DNA of 64,000 nt. Origin: Coprococcus eutactus (lineage in GTDB: Bacteria; Bacillota; Clostridia; Lachnospirales; Lachnospiraceae). The stretch is from assembly GCF_025149915.1 (NCBI RefSeq), contig NZ_CP102278.1, positions 620,001 through 684,000 on the forward strand, read 5' to 3'. The notes under the pieces were generated by a model, which saw nothing but the letters and a program-made list of their open reading frames with translations, was not told the DNA's origin and made no database searches. Positions 17,102 through 25,212 of this stretch are shown here, one piece after another; positions within the stretch are counted from its first letter, which is position 1; each line of letters begins with the position of its first letter. The position numbers and the translations under genes were made by a program.

Positions 17102-18118
17102 AGATTTCCGAAATTTATAAAAAGGGGCGATACGATAGGTTTCGTTGCGCCATCATTTGGCTGTGATACAGAACCGTATAAGACTGCATTTGGCAGAGCG
17201 CAGGAGAACTTCAGGAATATGGGCTTTGGTATACAGATCGGGCCAAACTGTTATGTCGGAGAAGGCATAGGAATCAGCAATAAGCCAGAACTATGCGGGC
17301 AGGAGATAAATGACTATTACACATCGGAGAAGAACGATGCACTCATATCCTGCGGCGGCGGTGAGCTCATGTGTGAGATACTTAACTATATTGATTTTGA
17401 CAGGCTGAGGGCAGCAGACCCTAAGTGGTTCATGGGATATTCGGACAATACAAACCTCACGTTCCTGCTCACCACTTTGTGCGATACGGCATCCATATAT
17501 GGTCCGTGTGCGGCGGCATTTGGACAGGAGCCGTGGCACCGATCAGTTGCGGATGCTATGGCGGTCCTTCAGGGACAGAAACTGTCATTTGCAGGATACG
17601 ACGGATGGGAGAAGGAGTCCCTCAGGGATGAAGAGCATCCATTCCTGCCGTACAACATCACGGAGCCGAGGGTGATAAAGGGCTATCCAGAGAAGTTCCA
17701 GGTGAGCGGGCGAATGATAGGTGGCTGCATGGATTGTCTGGTGAACCTTATAGGAACAAAGTTTGACCATGTTGGCGAATTCCTTGAGAGATATAAGGAT
17801 GATGGATTTATCTGGTTTCTCGAGTCCTGCGATCTGAACGTTATGTCCATAAGACGTGCTATGTGGCAGATGGACAACGGAGGATGGTTCAGATACTGTA
17901 AGGGCTTTATGATCGGCAGACCGCTGCAGTTCGGACAGGAGATGATGGGCCTTGACCAATATCAGGCTGTGCTGGGAATCATAGGAAAATACAATGTGCC
18001 TGTTGTGATGGATGTGGATCTCGGACACCTGTCACCGATGATGCCTGTGGTATGCGGCAGCATGGGAACTCTTGTGGTGGACGGCCAGGATATGAGTCTT
18101 TCCATGGAGATGAGGTAG
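17099..18118 (+). CDS. S66 family peptidase (LD-carboxypeptidase / MccF-like)
   Basis: A 339-residue serine peptidase. The S66 triad is visible: nucleophile S115 in MGYSDNTNLTF, E242 in WFLESCDLN, and H310 in DLGHLSPMMPV. The N terminus (KRGDTIGFVAPSFG) is also typical. Family members trim L,D bonds of murein tetrapeptides during recycling, or cleave microcin C-like compounds as self-immunity proteins; the sequence alone does not separate these. It follows azlD by 33 bp with an unusual spaced ribosome site. The next 470 bp have no gene and hold the thrS promoter and T-box. Confidence 0.9.
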   Translation: MRFPKFIKRGDTIGFVAPSFGCDTEPYKTAFGRAQENFRNMGFGIQIGPNCYVGEGIGISNKPELCGQEINDYYTSEKNDALISCGGGELMCEILNYIDFDRLRAADPKWFMGYSDNTNLTFLLTTLCDTASIYGPCAAAFGQEPWHRSVADAMAVLQGQKLSFAGYDGWEKESLRDEEHPFLPYNITEPRVIKGYPEKFQVSGRMIGGCMDCLVNLIGTKFDHVGEFLERYKDDGFIWFLESCDLNVMSIRRAMWQMDNGGWFRYCKGFMIGRPLQFGQEMMGLDQYQAVLGIIGKYNVPVVMDVDLGHLSPMMPVVCGSMGTLVVDGQDMSLSMEMR

Positions 18119-18190
18119 AGAGAAGTCTGTTGGCTGTTTGATTGGCTGAAAATGGTTGAAAAAATAAAGGCAAAAAAATAAAAAATACTA

Positions 18191-18219
18191 TTGTGAAAAA
18201 AAATATATCGTGCTACACT
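18191..18219 (+). promoter_or_regulatory. Promoter of the thrS T-box transcript
   Basis: TTGTGA (18191-18196), 17-bp spacer, TACACT (18214-18219), just before the T-box leader. Confidence 0.55.
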
Positions 18220-18225
18220 AGGTGG

Positions 18226-18478
18226 CAGATATGACAAAGGCATAGACGGAAAGAGTAGTGTGATGGATGCATCCAGAGAGAGCTGCATATGTGGACCAGA
18301 TATTAATCCTGAACATATGGTGGGAGCAGCTTATGATATATCACATGAAGACCACTCCCGAGCCGTGCGCGATATAAGCGTCACCGCGTAGCTGCGTTAA
18401 AGGCATAATTGAGTTAAAAGTTAAGGTGGAAACGTGCATACGCACCCTTAGATAGATTATATCTAGGGGTGCTTTTTT
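18226..18478 (+). ncRNA. T-box leader RNA of thrS
   Basis: A tRNA-sensing leader. Visible parts are the stem I base (GACGG, 18245-18249) followed by AGAGTAGT, the AGAGAG bulge region (18275-18280), an apical stem (AGCTGC with GCAGC), and a probable ACC threonine specifier at 18351-18353 on the 3' side of stem I. Then comes the T-box sequence AAGGTGGAAACGTG at 18423-18436, a variant of the usual AGGGTGGNACCGCG, and the terminator. The TGGA would pair with a tRNA ending in UCCA. Uncharged tRNA-Thr should favour the antiterminator and thrS expression. Confidence 0.88.
18442..18478 (+). terminator. T-box regulated terminator
   Basis: A 13-bp stem (18442-18454 with 18460-18472, one T-G pair) followed by six T (18473-18478). 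Its 5' arm lies just after the T-box sequence, as needed for antiterminator exchange. Confidence 0.88.
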
Positions 18479-18585
18479 AGTTGTTACAGAAAGCTCATGT
18501 ATAACCAGACGCCGGGCAGATATATTGATGTCTGCTGCGTCTGCAACGTATTTTCACTTTATAAGAAGTAAGAAGGAGAACTGAC

Positions 18586-20349
18586 ATGGTTAATTTCAAA
18601 GAAGACGAACAGCTTAAGACACTGAATCATTCCTGTGCACATCTTATGGCACAGGCTATCAAGCATTTGTACCCACAGGCAAAGTTCTGGGTAGGACCGG
18701 TAGTTGCAGAAGGATTCTACTATGATGTAGATCTCGGCGATGACGTTATCAGAGGCGAGGAAGATCTCGCAGCCATCGAGAAAGAGATGAAGAAGATTGC
18801 CAAGAGCGGCAAGAAGATCATCCGCAAGGAGATATCCAAGGAAGAAGCTCTTGAGATGTTCAAGGATGACGAGTACAAGCTCGATCTTATAAATGGACTT
18901 GAGGATGGAACGATCACATGCTATGAGCAGGGTGATTTCACAGACCTCTGCCGTGGACCTCACGTAGACAATGTAAAGCTTTGCCGTAACTTCAAGCTCA
19001 TCAGACATTCAGGAGCTTACTGGAAGGGCGACAGCAAGAACAAGGTTCTCCAGAGAATATATGGCGTGTGCTTCCCTACAAAGGAGGAGCTTGAGGAGCA
19101 TCTTCAGTTACTTGAGGAGGCAAAGGAGAGAGACCACAGAAAGATCGGCAAGGACATGCAGCTCTTCATGGTCGATGACCTTGTAGGACGTGGACTTCCA
19201 ATGTTCCTTCCAAAGGGATATACAGTATGGCAGGAGCTTGAGAACTACATCAAGCGCAAGGAGAGAAAGCTTGGCTATCTCCACGTTATGACACCTTGTG
19301 TAGGTACAGTAAACCTCTACAAGACATCAGGTCACTGGGATCACTACAAGGACAACATGTTCCCGGCAATGGAGATGGAGGGAGAGTCATTTGTACTTCG
19401 TCCAATGAACTGCCCGCACCACATGATGATATATGCAAACAAGATGCACTCATATAAGGATCTTCCTATCAGGATCGCTGAGATCGCACACGACTTCAGA
19501 TTTGAGGCAAGTGGTACACTCAAGGGTATTGAGAGAGGAAGACACTTCTGTCAGAACGATTCACATATATTTGTGACACCAGACCAGATCGAGGAAGAGT
19601 TTGCAGGAGTTGTTAAGCTCATATTTGACACATACAAGGATTTCGGAATCACAGATTACAGATGCGTACTGTCACTCCGTGACCCAGAGGACAAGGTAAA
19701 GTATCACGATGACGATGAGATGTGGAACAAAGCAGAGAATGCACTCAGAAGAGTTCTTGATGATATAGGAATCGATTACACAGAGGAGATCGGTGAGGCT
19801 GCATTCTACGGACCAAAGCTTGATGTAAATGTTAAGCCGGCCGTAGGAAATGAGTATACACTCTCGACATGTCAGCTTGACTTCTGTCTGCCAGCCAAGT
19901 TCGATCTGAAGTATATCGACAAGGACGGCGAGAAGAAGACCCCTGTAGTTCTCCACAGAGCTATCCTTGGATCTCTCGACAGATTCATGGCTTACATCCT
20001 TGAGGAGACAAAGGGCAATCTTCCAACATGGCTTGCACCTGTACAGGTAAGAGTTATGCCTGTAAAGACAGACAACGAGGATCTTATGGCTTATGCTCAC
20101 AAGGTCGTTGATGCCCTTGATGCCATCGACGTTCGTGTAGAGCTTGATGACAGAGCAGAGAAGCTTGGTTATCGTATGCGTGAGGGTCAGGTTCAGAAGG
20201 TTCCATACCTTCTCGTAATCGGATTCAATGAGGCTGAGAACGGAACAGTATCATACAGACTTCACGGTGAGGCTGACACAACAGTTCTTCCACTTGACGA
20301 GTTCGTACAGAAGATCGACACAGAGATCAAGACAATGGCTCACAAGTAA
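18586..20349 (+). CDS. thrS: Threonyl-tRNA synthetase lacking the N-terminal TGS domain
   Basis: Class II synthetase charging tRNA-Thr. The protein is 587 residues, about 55 shorter than usual, because it begins directly in the editing domain: HSCAH (H15/H19) matches H73/H77 of the E. coli enzyme, and the later CRGPH element is present. The catalytic core follows with motif 2 (RFEASGTLKGIERGRHF), the zinc-site cysteine region (RPMNCPHHMMIY) and motif 3 (LGSLDRFMAYILEE). The anticodon-binding domain is at about 485-587. The start at 18586 follows AAGGAG, and no upstream frame could encode a TGS domain, since the T-box terminator ends 108 bp earlier. Controlled by the T-box. Confidence 0.95.
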   Translation: MVNFKEDEQLKTLNHSCAHLMAQAIKHLYPQAKFWVGPVVAEGFYYDVDLGDDVIRGEEDLAAIEKEMKKIAKSGKKIIRKEISKEEALEMFKDDEYKLDLINGLEDGTITCYEQGDFTDLCRGPHVDNVKLCRNFKLIRHSGAYWKGDSKNKVLQRIYGVCFPTKEELEEHLQLLEEAKERDHRKIGKDMQLFMVDDLVGRGLPMFLPKGYTVWQELENYIKRKERKLGYLHVMTPCVGTVNLYKTSGHWDHYKDNMFPAMEMEGESFVLRPMNCPHHMMIYANKMHSYKDLPIRIAEIAHDFRFEASGTLKGIERGRHFCQNDSHIFVTPDQIEEEFAGVVKLIFDTYKDFGITDYRCVLSLRDPEDKVKYHDDDEMWNKAENALRRVLDDIGIDYTEEIGEAAFYGPKLDVNVKPAVGNEYTLSTCQLDFCLPAKFDLKYIDKDGEKKTPVVLHRAILGSLDRFMAYILEETKGNLPTWLAPVQVRVMPVKTDNEDLMAYAHKVVDALDAIDVRVELDDRAEKLGYRMREGQVQKVPYLLVIGFNEAENGTVSYRLHGEADTTVLPLDEFVQKIDTEIKTMAHK

Positions 20350-20378
20350 GAGTGAAAATTTTACACCACAGGTTCACT

Positions 20379-20412
20379 TACCCTGTCCGCAAGGACAGGG
20401 TATTATTTTTTT
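20379..20412 (+). terminator. Intrinsic terminator of thrS
   Basis: TACCCTGTCC (20379-20388) pairs with GGACAGGGTA, 4-nt loop, then a T-rich run ending in seven T. Confidence 0.88.
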
Positions 20413-20445
20413 GTAAATAAATGCGAGTGTGAGGGGGCACAGGAT

Positions 20446-21642
20446 ATGAGACAGGGATATAAGTTTATACGCGAGAGTGGCTGCAAGCATGACGATGATT
20501 ATCTCGGTCATCTTTTTAACGATATTTTCTGCTGGACGAATGGCACATATAAGCTCTGCTATACACGCCCGGATATGGAGGCCGTGAACGGAGATAATAT
20601 ACTCGACATTGAGAATGGTGAGAATAAAATACTGTCATTTGACTATCATATGCAGCTCCTTGTAAGCAAGAGAAATAACCTGGAAAATACAGAAAAGGAT
20701 AAGGCTGGAGATATCGAAGAAAACGATAGAGAGGTGTGGGAGACTCTGATAAATGCGGCGGCATACGACTTCCCAAATGTCCGGCAGCTCAAGACGGATA
20801 TACGGACTATACTTGATTCAGACATGGAAGATGCCCAGATCGTGAGGAATAATAGCGGAGATCCGTACGAAAAAGTGCTGTGTCTTGGGACGGAGGGGAC
20901 ACATGTGGAGGATGGATATGTTCTCAGAAGGATAAAGAGATCCCCGGAGTGTGACAAGCCGGATCGGTATGAGCTGGAGATAGGAACAAATTGTGGGGTA
21001 GTTCCTGACAGTGCACATTTTTACCGTCTGATCGATCTGGACAGGGAGGATATCCGATGTCTGTATACATGCGTTACGAGATTCATAGAAAACGCTGAGG
21101 ACTTGTATAATCACCGGCTGAAACTTCGCCGGGATAGAGAAAAGCATAACAAGAGAATTGATGGCGAAGTCCTGATGTGCATGGAGAACAGCTTTGAGCT
21201 TGTCACCGAAGGCGAAGAGCTGACCGGTATCGAATATTGGGATTTTAGAGGCGAAAAGCTGACAAAGGAATATAATGCGAGGGTATGGTCTATAGATGGC
21301 GATGCTGGCAGTATTGACCTGGGAAGTGGTGAAATGCTGTATATGGATCAGATATATTCCATAGATAAAAAAAGCCCCACCGAGGAAATGTTGTGCATGG
21401 GTGTGGAGGAGATAGCCGAGGATTTCTGTGACAGCATACTTGTGAAGACAGTGACGATGCTGGATGATTTCGGAACCATGGAGGTATATGATCTCTATGA
21501 AAAATATGGTGAATACATAGATAACAGGTATTATATGTACCGTGAGGAACACGGATTTGAGATGCCGGAAGATGTGTTCCTTGGGGAAGGCGTGAAGCCG
21601 TATGTTGAGGAGGTCATACGGCTGTTGAAGTCAAAAGTATAA
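20446..21642 (+). CDS. Uncharacterised 398-residue protein
   Basis: No family recognised. The protein is acidic, soluble and has no signal peptide or transmembrane helix. Notable parts are an N-terminal segment rich in aromatic and acidic residues (DDDYLGHLFNDIFCWTNGTY), a charged middle (about 85-100), a lysine/arginine-rich helix near 215-230 (HRLKLRRDREKHNKRI), and a C-terminal alpha-helical part with YEKYGEYIDNRYYMYREEHG. It stands alone between the thrS terminator and the convergent Rrf2 gene 29 bp away. Coding character and codon use match the neighbours, so it is probably a real gene. Confidence 0.65.
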   Translation: MRQGYKFIRESGCKHDDDYLGHLFNDIFCWTNGTYKLCYTRPDMEAVNGDNILDIENGENKILSFDYHMQLLVSKRNNLENTEKDKAGDIEENDREVWETLINAAAYDFPNVRQLKTDIRTILDSDMEDAQIVRNNSGDPYEKVLCLGTEGTHVEDGYVLRRIKRSPECDKPDRYELEIGTNCGVVPDSAHFYRLIDLDREDIRCLYTCVTRFIENAEDLYNHRLKLRRDREKHNKRIDGEVLMCMENSFELVTEGEELTGIEYWDFRGEKLTKEYNARVWSIDGDAGSIDLGSGEMLYMDQIYSIDKKSPTEEMLCMGVEEIAEDFCDSILVKTVTMLDDFGTMEVYDLYEKYGEYIDNRYYMYREEHGFEMPEDVFLGEGVKPYVEEVIRLLKSKV

Positions 21643-21671
21643 AAAATATAACAAAAGCATGTATATATGAT

Positions 21672-22106
21672 TTAAATGCAATAGTTATCTGCCGCCTCAG
21701 GTCTTTCTGCCACAAGGTCAGCGATGGTGGTGGTGTCTACCACGTCCCGGATCGCTTTGTCCAGTCTGCGCCAGAGACCTATGGTGGAGCATCTTGCCTC
21801 GCGGTCGCACTGGAATTCATCTGCATCAAGGCACGCAACAGGAGATATGCCGCCCTCAGTGAGCCTTAAAACCATTCCAACAGTTATGTCCTCCGGTGCT
21901 TTCCTTAGAAGATAGCCTCCCTGCGGTCCTCTGGTGCTCTTCACCAGCCCGCCGGAGTTCAGCATAGAAGTGATCTGCTCAAGGTATTTCTCGGATATTT
22001 CCTCCTGTGCGGCAACATCCTTGATGCTCACTGGCTTGCCGTCTGTCCTCGATGCTATATTTATAAGAAAACGCAGAGCGTAACGTCCTTTTGTGGATAC
22101 TTTCAT
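21672..22106 (-). CDS. Rrf2 family regulator (IscR/CymR-like), probable cysteine-metabolism repressor
   Basis: A 144-residue Rrf2 winged-helix protein. It opens MKVSTKGRYALRFLINIA, and the recognition region is AQEEISEKYLEQITSMLNSGG followed by the STRGPQGGYLL wing. Three cysteines, C92, C100 and C106, lie in the dimerisation helix region where IscR-type members bind an Fe-S cluster; CymR proteins usually lack these. The ATG at 22106 follows GGGAGG; a longer frame to 22187 has no site. It is divergent from the leader peptide, O-acetylhomoserine sulfhydrylase and cysK genes, so it is the natural candidate to control them, in the manner of CymR. Confidence 0.9.
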   Translation of the reverse strand: MKVSTKGRYALRFLINIASRTDGKPVSIKDVAAQEEISEKYLEQITSMLNSGGLVKSTRGPQGGYLLRKAPEDITVGMVLRLTEGGISPVACLDADEFQCDREARCSTIGLWRRLDKAIRDVVDTTTIADLVAERPEAADNYCI

Positions 22107-22163
22107 AATATAAACCTCCCAAATGCCTGTATTTACTGATGATTTTACATCATTTACATGTCT

Positions 22164-22191
22164 ATTATAACATCTGAAAAAAAACAATCAA
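22164..22191 (-). promoter_or_regulatory. Promoter of the Rrf2 gene
   Basis: On the - strand TTGATT (complement of 22186-22191), 16-bp spacer, TATAAT (complement of 22164-22169). Confidence 0.6.
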
Positions 22192-22211
22192 GATAATTCA
22201 TAAAAAACCTA

Positions 22212-22240
22212 TTGACAAAGTGGGAATTAGGCTGTAATAT
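22212..22240 (+). promoter_or_regulatory. Promoter of the sulfur-assimilation transcript, with repeated GGAATTA motif
   Basis: TTGACA (22212-22217), 17-bp spacer, TAATAT (22235-22240). The spacer contains GGAATTA (22223-22229), and the same heptamer recurs at 22272-22278 after the start site. These may be repressor contacts, possibly for the divergent Rrf2 protein. Confidence 0.7.
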
Positions 22241-22357
22241 ACAGCTATGCTTAATTCATAGTTTACGAGTAGGAATTATGTGAAAAGCAAAAATAATCAC
22301 AGAAATGATACGATCAAGTCAAAGTTCAAAGACGAAAATCGAGAAAGAGGTGTTGAT

Positions 22358-22441
22358 ATGCTGGGAAGGACATTTAAACCACAGTACCTTAATGAAGATA
22401 GACGAATGTGTTGCATAGAAGTCATGTGTTGCTGCTGTTAA
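22358..22441 (+). CDS. Cysteine-rich leader peptide (27 aa), candidate cysteine-sensing uORF
   Basis: ATG at 22358, preceded by AGAAAGAGGTG, opens a 27-codon frame ending in TAA at 22439-22441. The peptide begins MLGRTFKPQYLNE and ends MCCIEVMCCCC: six of the last ten residues are cysteine, four of them in the final four codons before the stop. It sits on the transcript of O-acetylhomoserine sulfhydrylase, 169 bp before that gene, downstream of a consensus promoter. Ribosome stalling at the cysteine codons when Cys-tRNA is scarce would be a natural control. No intrinsic terminator is visible after it; the A-rich, weakly structured stretch to 22610 could suit Rho-dependent control, as proposed for mycobacterial cysteine leader peptides. 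Confidence 0.75.
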   Translation: MLGRTFKPQYLNEDRRMCCIEVMCCCC

Positions 22442-22610
22442 ATCAAACACAGAACAAATAATCATGACACAGATATAAATAACAGATCATACATAATAGA
22501 CAGAGAATAATAAAGAAGAGTATAATGCCACATGAGCTCATATACATGACAAGATGAATGGGCAGGTGCGCATGACAGATAAAATATTTGAATTTAAGGA
22601 GAATAAGATC

Positions 22611-23921
22611 ATGGCAAAGAAGACAAGAGCAGAGAGAAATTTAAAGTTTGAGACATTACAGTTACACGTAGGACAGGAGACAGCAGACCCAGTTACGGAT
22701 GCAAGAGCGGTACCAATCTACCAGACATCGTCATTCGTATTTCACAACTCACAGCATGCAGCTGACAGATTTGCACTCAAGGATGCCGGCAACATCTACG
22801 GAAGACTTACAAACCCAACAGAGGATGTATTCGAGAGAAGAATCGCAGCCCTCGAGGGTGGCGTTGCAGCATTGGCAGTTGGCTCAGGCGCAGCAGCAGT
22901 TACATATACAATTCAGAACCTTGCACTTGCAGGAGACCACATTGTAGCAGCAAAGAATATTTACGGCGGAACATACAATCTCCTTGCACATACACTCAAG
23001 GATTACAATGTAGATACAACATTCGTTGATCCACTTGATCCACAGGCATTTGAGGATGCTATCCAGGAGAACACAAAGGCCCTCTACATCGAGGTCCTTG
23101 GAAATCCTAACTCAGAGGTTTCAGATATCGAGACAATTGCAAAGATCGCTCACGCACACAAGATTCCACTTGTGATCGACAGCACATTTGCAACACCATA
23201 CCTTGTAAGACCTATCGAGTACGGTGCGGACATCGTAGTTCACTCAGCGACAAAGTTCATTGGTGGACACGGAACAACTATCGGTGGCGTCATCATCGAC
23301 AGCGGTAACTTCGACTGGAAGGCATCAGGCAAGTTCCCACAGCTCACTGAGCCAAATGAGAGCTACCACGGTGTAAGCTTTGTAGACGCAGCAGGTCCTG
23401 CAGCATTTGTCACAAGGATCAGAGCTATCCTTCTCCGTGACACAGGTGCTACGATCTCACCAATACACTCATGGATATTCCTTCAGGGACTTGAGACACT
23501 GTCACTCCGTGTTGAGAGACATGTATCAAATGCACTCAAGGTAGTTGAGTACCTGAACAACCATCCACTTGTTGAGAAGGTAAACCATCCTTCAGTATCC
23601 ACAGATCCTGAGCAGCAGAGACTGTATAAGAAGTACTTCCCTAACGGCGGTGGTTCGATCTTCACATTTGAGATCAAGGGCGATGCAGAGACAGCCAAGA
23701 AGTTCATCGATAACCTGGAGATATTCTCACTTCTTGCAAATGTCGCTGATGTTAAGTCACTGGCTATCCACCCGGCATCAACAACTCACTCAGAGTTGAA
23801 CGAGGCTGAGCTTATCGATCAGGGAATCAAGCAGAACACGATCAGACTTTCAATCGGTACTGAGAACATAGACGATATCATCGAGGATCTTGACGAGGCA
23901 TTCAAGGCAATTCAGGAGTAA
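22611..23921 (+). CDS. O-acetylhomoserine sulfhydrylase (O-acetylhomoserine aminocarboxypropyltransferase)
   Basis: A 436-residue Cys/Met-metabolism PLP enzyme. It condenses O-acetyl-L-homoserine with sulfide to give homocysteine (methionine route) and may also accept O-acetylserine. The opening KFETLQLHVGQE and the length match the OAH sulfhydrylase subgroup. The PLP lysine is K215 in HSATKFIGGHGTTIGG. The ATG at 22611 follows AAGGAG by 9 bp; an in-frame ATG at 22554 lacks a site. Preceded by the cysteine-rich leader and followed by cysK, it forms a sulfur-assimilation unit under the divergent Rrf2 regulator. Confidence 0.93.
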   Translation: MAKKTRAERNLKFETLQLHVGQETADPVTDARAVPIYQTSSFVFHNSQHAADRFALKDAGNIYGRLTNPTEDVFERRIAALEGGVAALAVGSGAAAVTYTIQNLALAGDHIVAAKNIYGGTYNLLAHTLKDYNVDTTFVDPLDPQAFEDAIQENTKALYIEVLGNPNSEVSDIETIAKIAHAHKIPLVIDSTFATPYLVRPIEYGADIVVHSATKFIGGHGTTIGGVIIDSGNFDWKASGKFPQLTEPNESYHGVSFVDAAGPAAFVTRIRAILLRDTGATISPIHSWIFLQGLETLSLRVERHVSNALKVVEYLNNHPLVEKVNHPSVSTDPEQQRLYKKYFPNGGGSIFTFEIKGDAETAKKFIDNLEIFSLLANVADVKSLAIHPASTTHSELNEAELIDQGIKQNTIRLSIGTENIDDIIEDLDEAFKAIQE

Positions 23922-23941
23922 TCGATATAAATAATGAATAT

Positions 23942-23998
23942 ACGACGGCGCTGGCTTTGGATGACATTTTGAATGACATGTTGAAGCCCAGCGTCGTT
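23942..23998 (+). terminator. Long imperfect hairpin between the sulfhydrylase and cysK
   Basis: ACGACGGCGCTGG (from 23942) pairs imperfectly with CCAGCGTCGT ending near 23997, with a long A/T-rich loop. The T-tail is only TTT, so partial termination or processing is more likely than a full stop. Confidence 0.35.
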
Positions 23999-24085
23999 TA
24001 AAACAGACGGACAATGAGTAGAATATAAGAGAAGACTACAAATAGTGAACATAATAAATATCAGGAAAGGTAATGGTACGATAAT

Positions 24086-25015
24086 ATGAGTAATATATAT
24101 AAGAGCGCAGCAGAGCTTATAGGTAAGACTCCACTTCTGGAGCTTTCAAACATAGAGAAGAAGAATGATCTCAAGGCAAATATCCTTGCGAAGCTGGAGT
24201 ACTTTAACCCAGCAGGAAGTGTTAAGGACAGGATCGCATTCCAGATGATCGAGGATGCGGAGAAGGACGGCACACTTAAGCCGGGCGCAACCATCATCGA
24301 GCCTACATCAGGCAACACAGGTATCGGTCTTGCATCCATAGCAACAGCCAAGGGTTACAAGGCGATCATCGTTATGCCTGAGACCATGAGCGTTGAGAGA
24401 CGTAACATCATCAAGGCATACGGTGCTGAGATAGTTCTCACAGACGGAACAAAGGGAATGAAGGGAGCCATCGCAAAGGCTGATGAGCTTTCAAAGGAGA
24501 TCCCTGGCAGCTTTGTAGCTGGCCAGTTCGTAAATCCATCCAATCCAAAGGCACACAGACTCACAACTGGTCCTGAAATCTGGGAGGATACAGACGGAAA
24601 GGTAGATGTATTTGTAGCCGGTATCGGAACAGGTGGAACTATCACAGGCGTTGGCGAGTATCTGAAGGAGAAGAATCCAGATGTAAAGGTCATCGCTGTT
24701 GAGCCTGCCACATCACCAGTCCTCTCAAAGGGCGTTTCAGGAGCACACAAGATACAGGGAATCGGTGCAGGATTTGTTCCTGACACACTTAACACAAAGG
24801 TATATGACGAGATCATCGCCGTTGAGAATGATGACGCATTTGCAGCAGCAAAGGAAATCGCATCAGCAGAGGGAATCCTCGTAGGAATCTCATCAGGTGC
24901 AGCTTACTTTGCAGCAAAGCAGATCGCAGAGCGCCCTGAGTATGCAGGCAAGAACATCGTAGTACTTCTTCCAGACAGTGGAGACAGATATTACTCAACT
25001 CCGTTATTCGGCTAA
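24086..25015 (+). CDS. cysK: Cysteine synthase A (O-acetylserine sulfhydrylase)
   Basis: A 309-residue PLP enzyme of the beta family making cysteine from O-acetylserine and sulfide. The PLP lysine is K47 in NPAGSVKDRIA, the substrate loop is EPTSGNTGIGLA, the phosphate-binding glycine loop is GTGGTITGVGEY, and the C terminus has VLLPDSGDRYYSTPLF. It follows the O-acetylhomoserine sulfhydrylase by 164 bp and is probably co-regulated with it. A strong terminator follows. Confidence 0.95.
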   Translation: MSNIYKSAAELIGKTPLLELSNIEKKNDLKANILAKLEYFNPAGSVKDRIAFQMIEDAEKDGTLKPGATIIEPTSGNTGIGLASIATAKGYKAIIVMPETMSVERRNIIKAYGAEIVLTDGTKGMKGAIAKADELSKEIPGSFVAGQFVNPSNPKAHRLTTGPEIWEDTDGKVDVFVAGIGTGGTITGVGEYLKEKNPDVKVIAVEPATSPVLSKGVSGAHKIQGIGAGFVPDTLNTKVYDEIIAVENDDAFAAAKEIASAEGILVGISSGAAYFAAKQIAERPEYAGKNIVVLLPDSGDRYYSTPLFG

Positions 25016-25061
25016 ATGGATATAAAGTAATTGCTGTGATATAGAATTTATACTAATGTAG

Positions 25062-25096
25062 CCCCGCCGCATTGGGATGATGCGGTGGGGTTTTGT
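25062..25096 (+). terminator. Intrinsic terminator of cysK
   Basis: CCCCGCCGCAT (25062-25072) pairs with ATGCGGTGGGG (25080-25090), followed by TTTTG. Confidence 0.88.
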
Positions 25097-25130
25097 GTGC
25101 AAAAATGTTGTATGATAATATACAAACAAT

Positions 25131-25200
25131 GTAGTTCAAGTTATTGGAAACAAGTTCAAAATATGATATAATTGAACTTAAAAATATGGGATGAACTTGT
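25131..25200 (+). promoter_or_regulatory. Fic gene promoter overlapped by repeated AAGTTCA operator motifs
   Basis: Promoter TTGGAA (25144-25149), 17-bp spacer, TATAAT (25167-25172). The motif CAAGTTCA at 25151-25158 recurs inverted at 25172-25179 (TTGAACTT) and 25192-25199 (TGAACTTG), with a related AGTTCAAG at 25133-25140. The repeats sit in the spacer, at the -10 and just past the start site, as expected for repression. Confidence 0.6.
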
Positions 25201-25212
25201 AAGGAGATTTTT

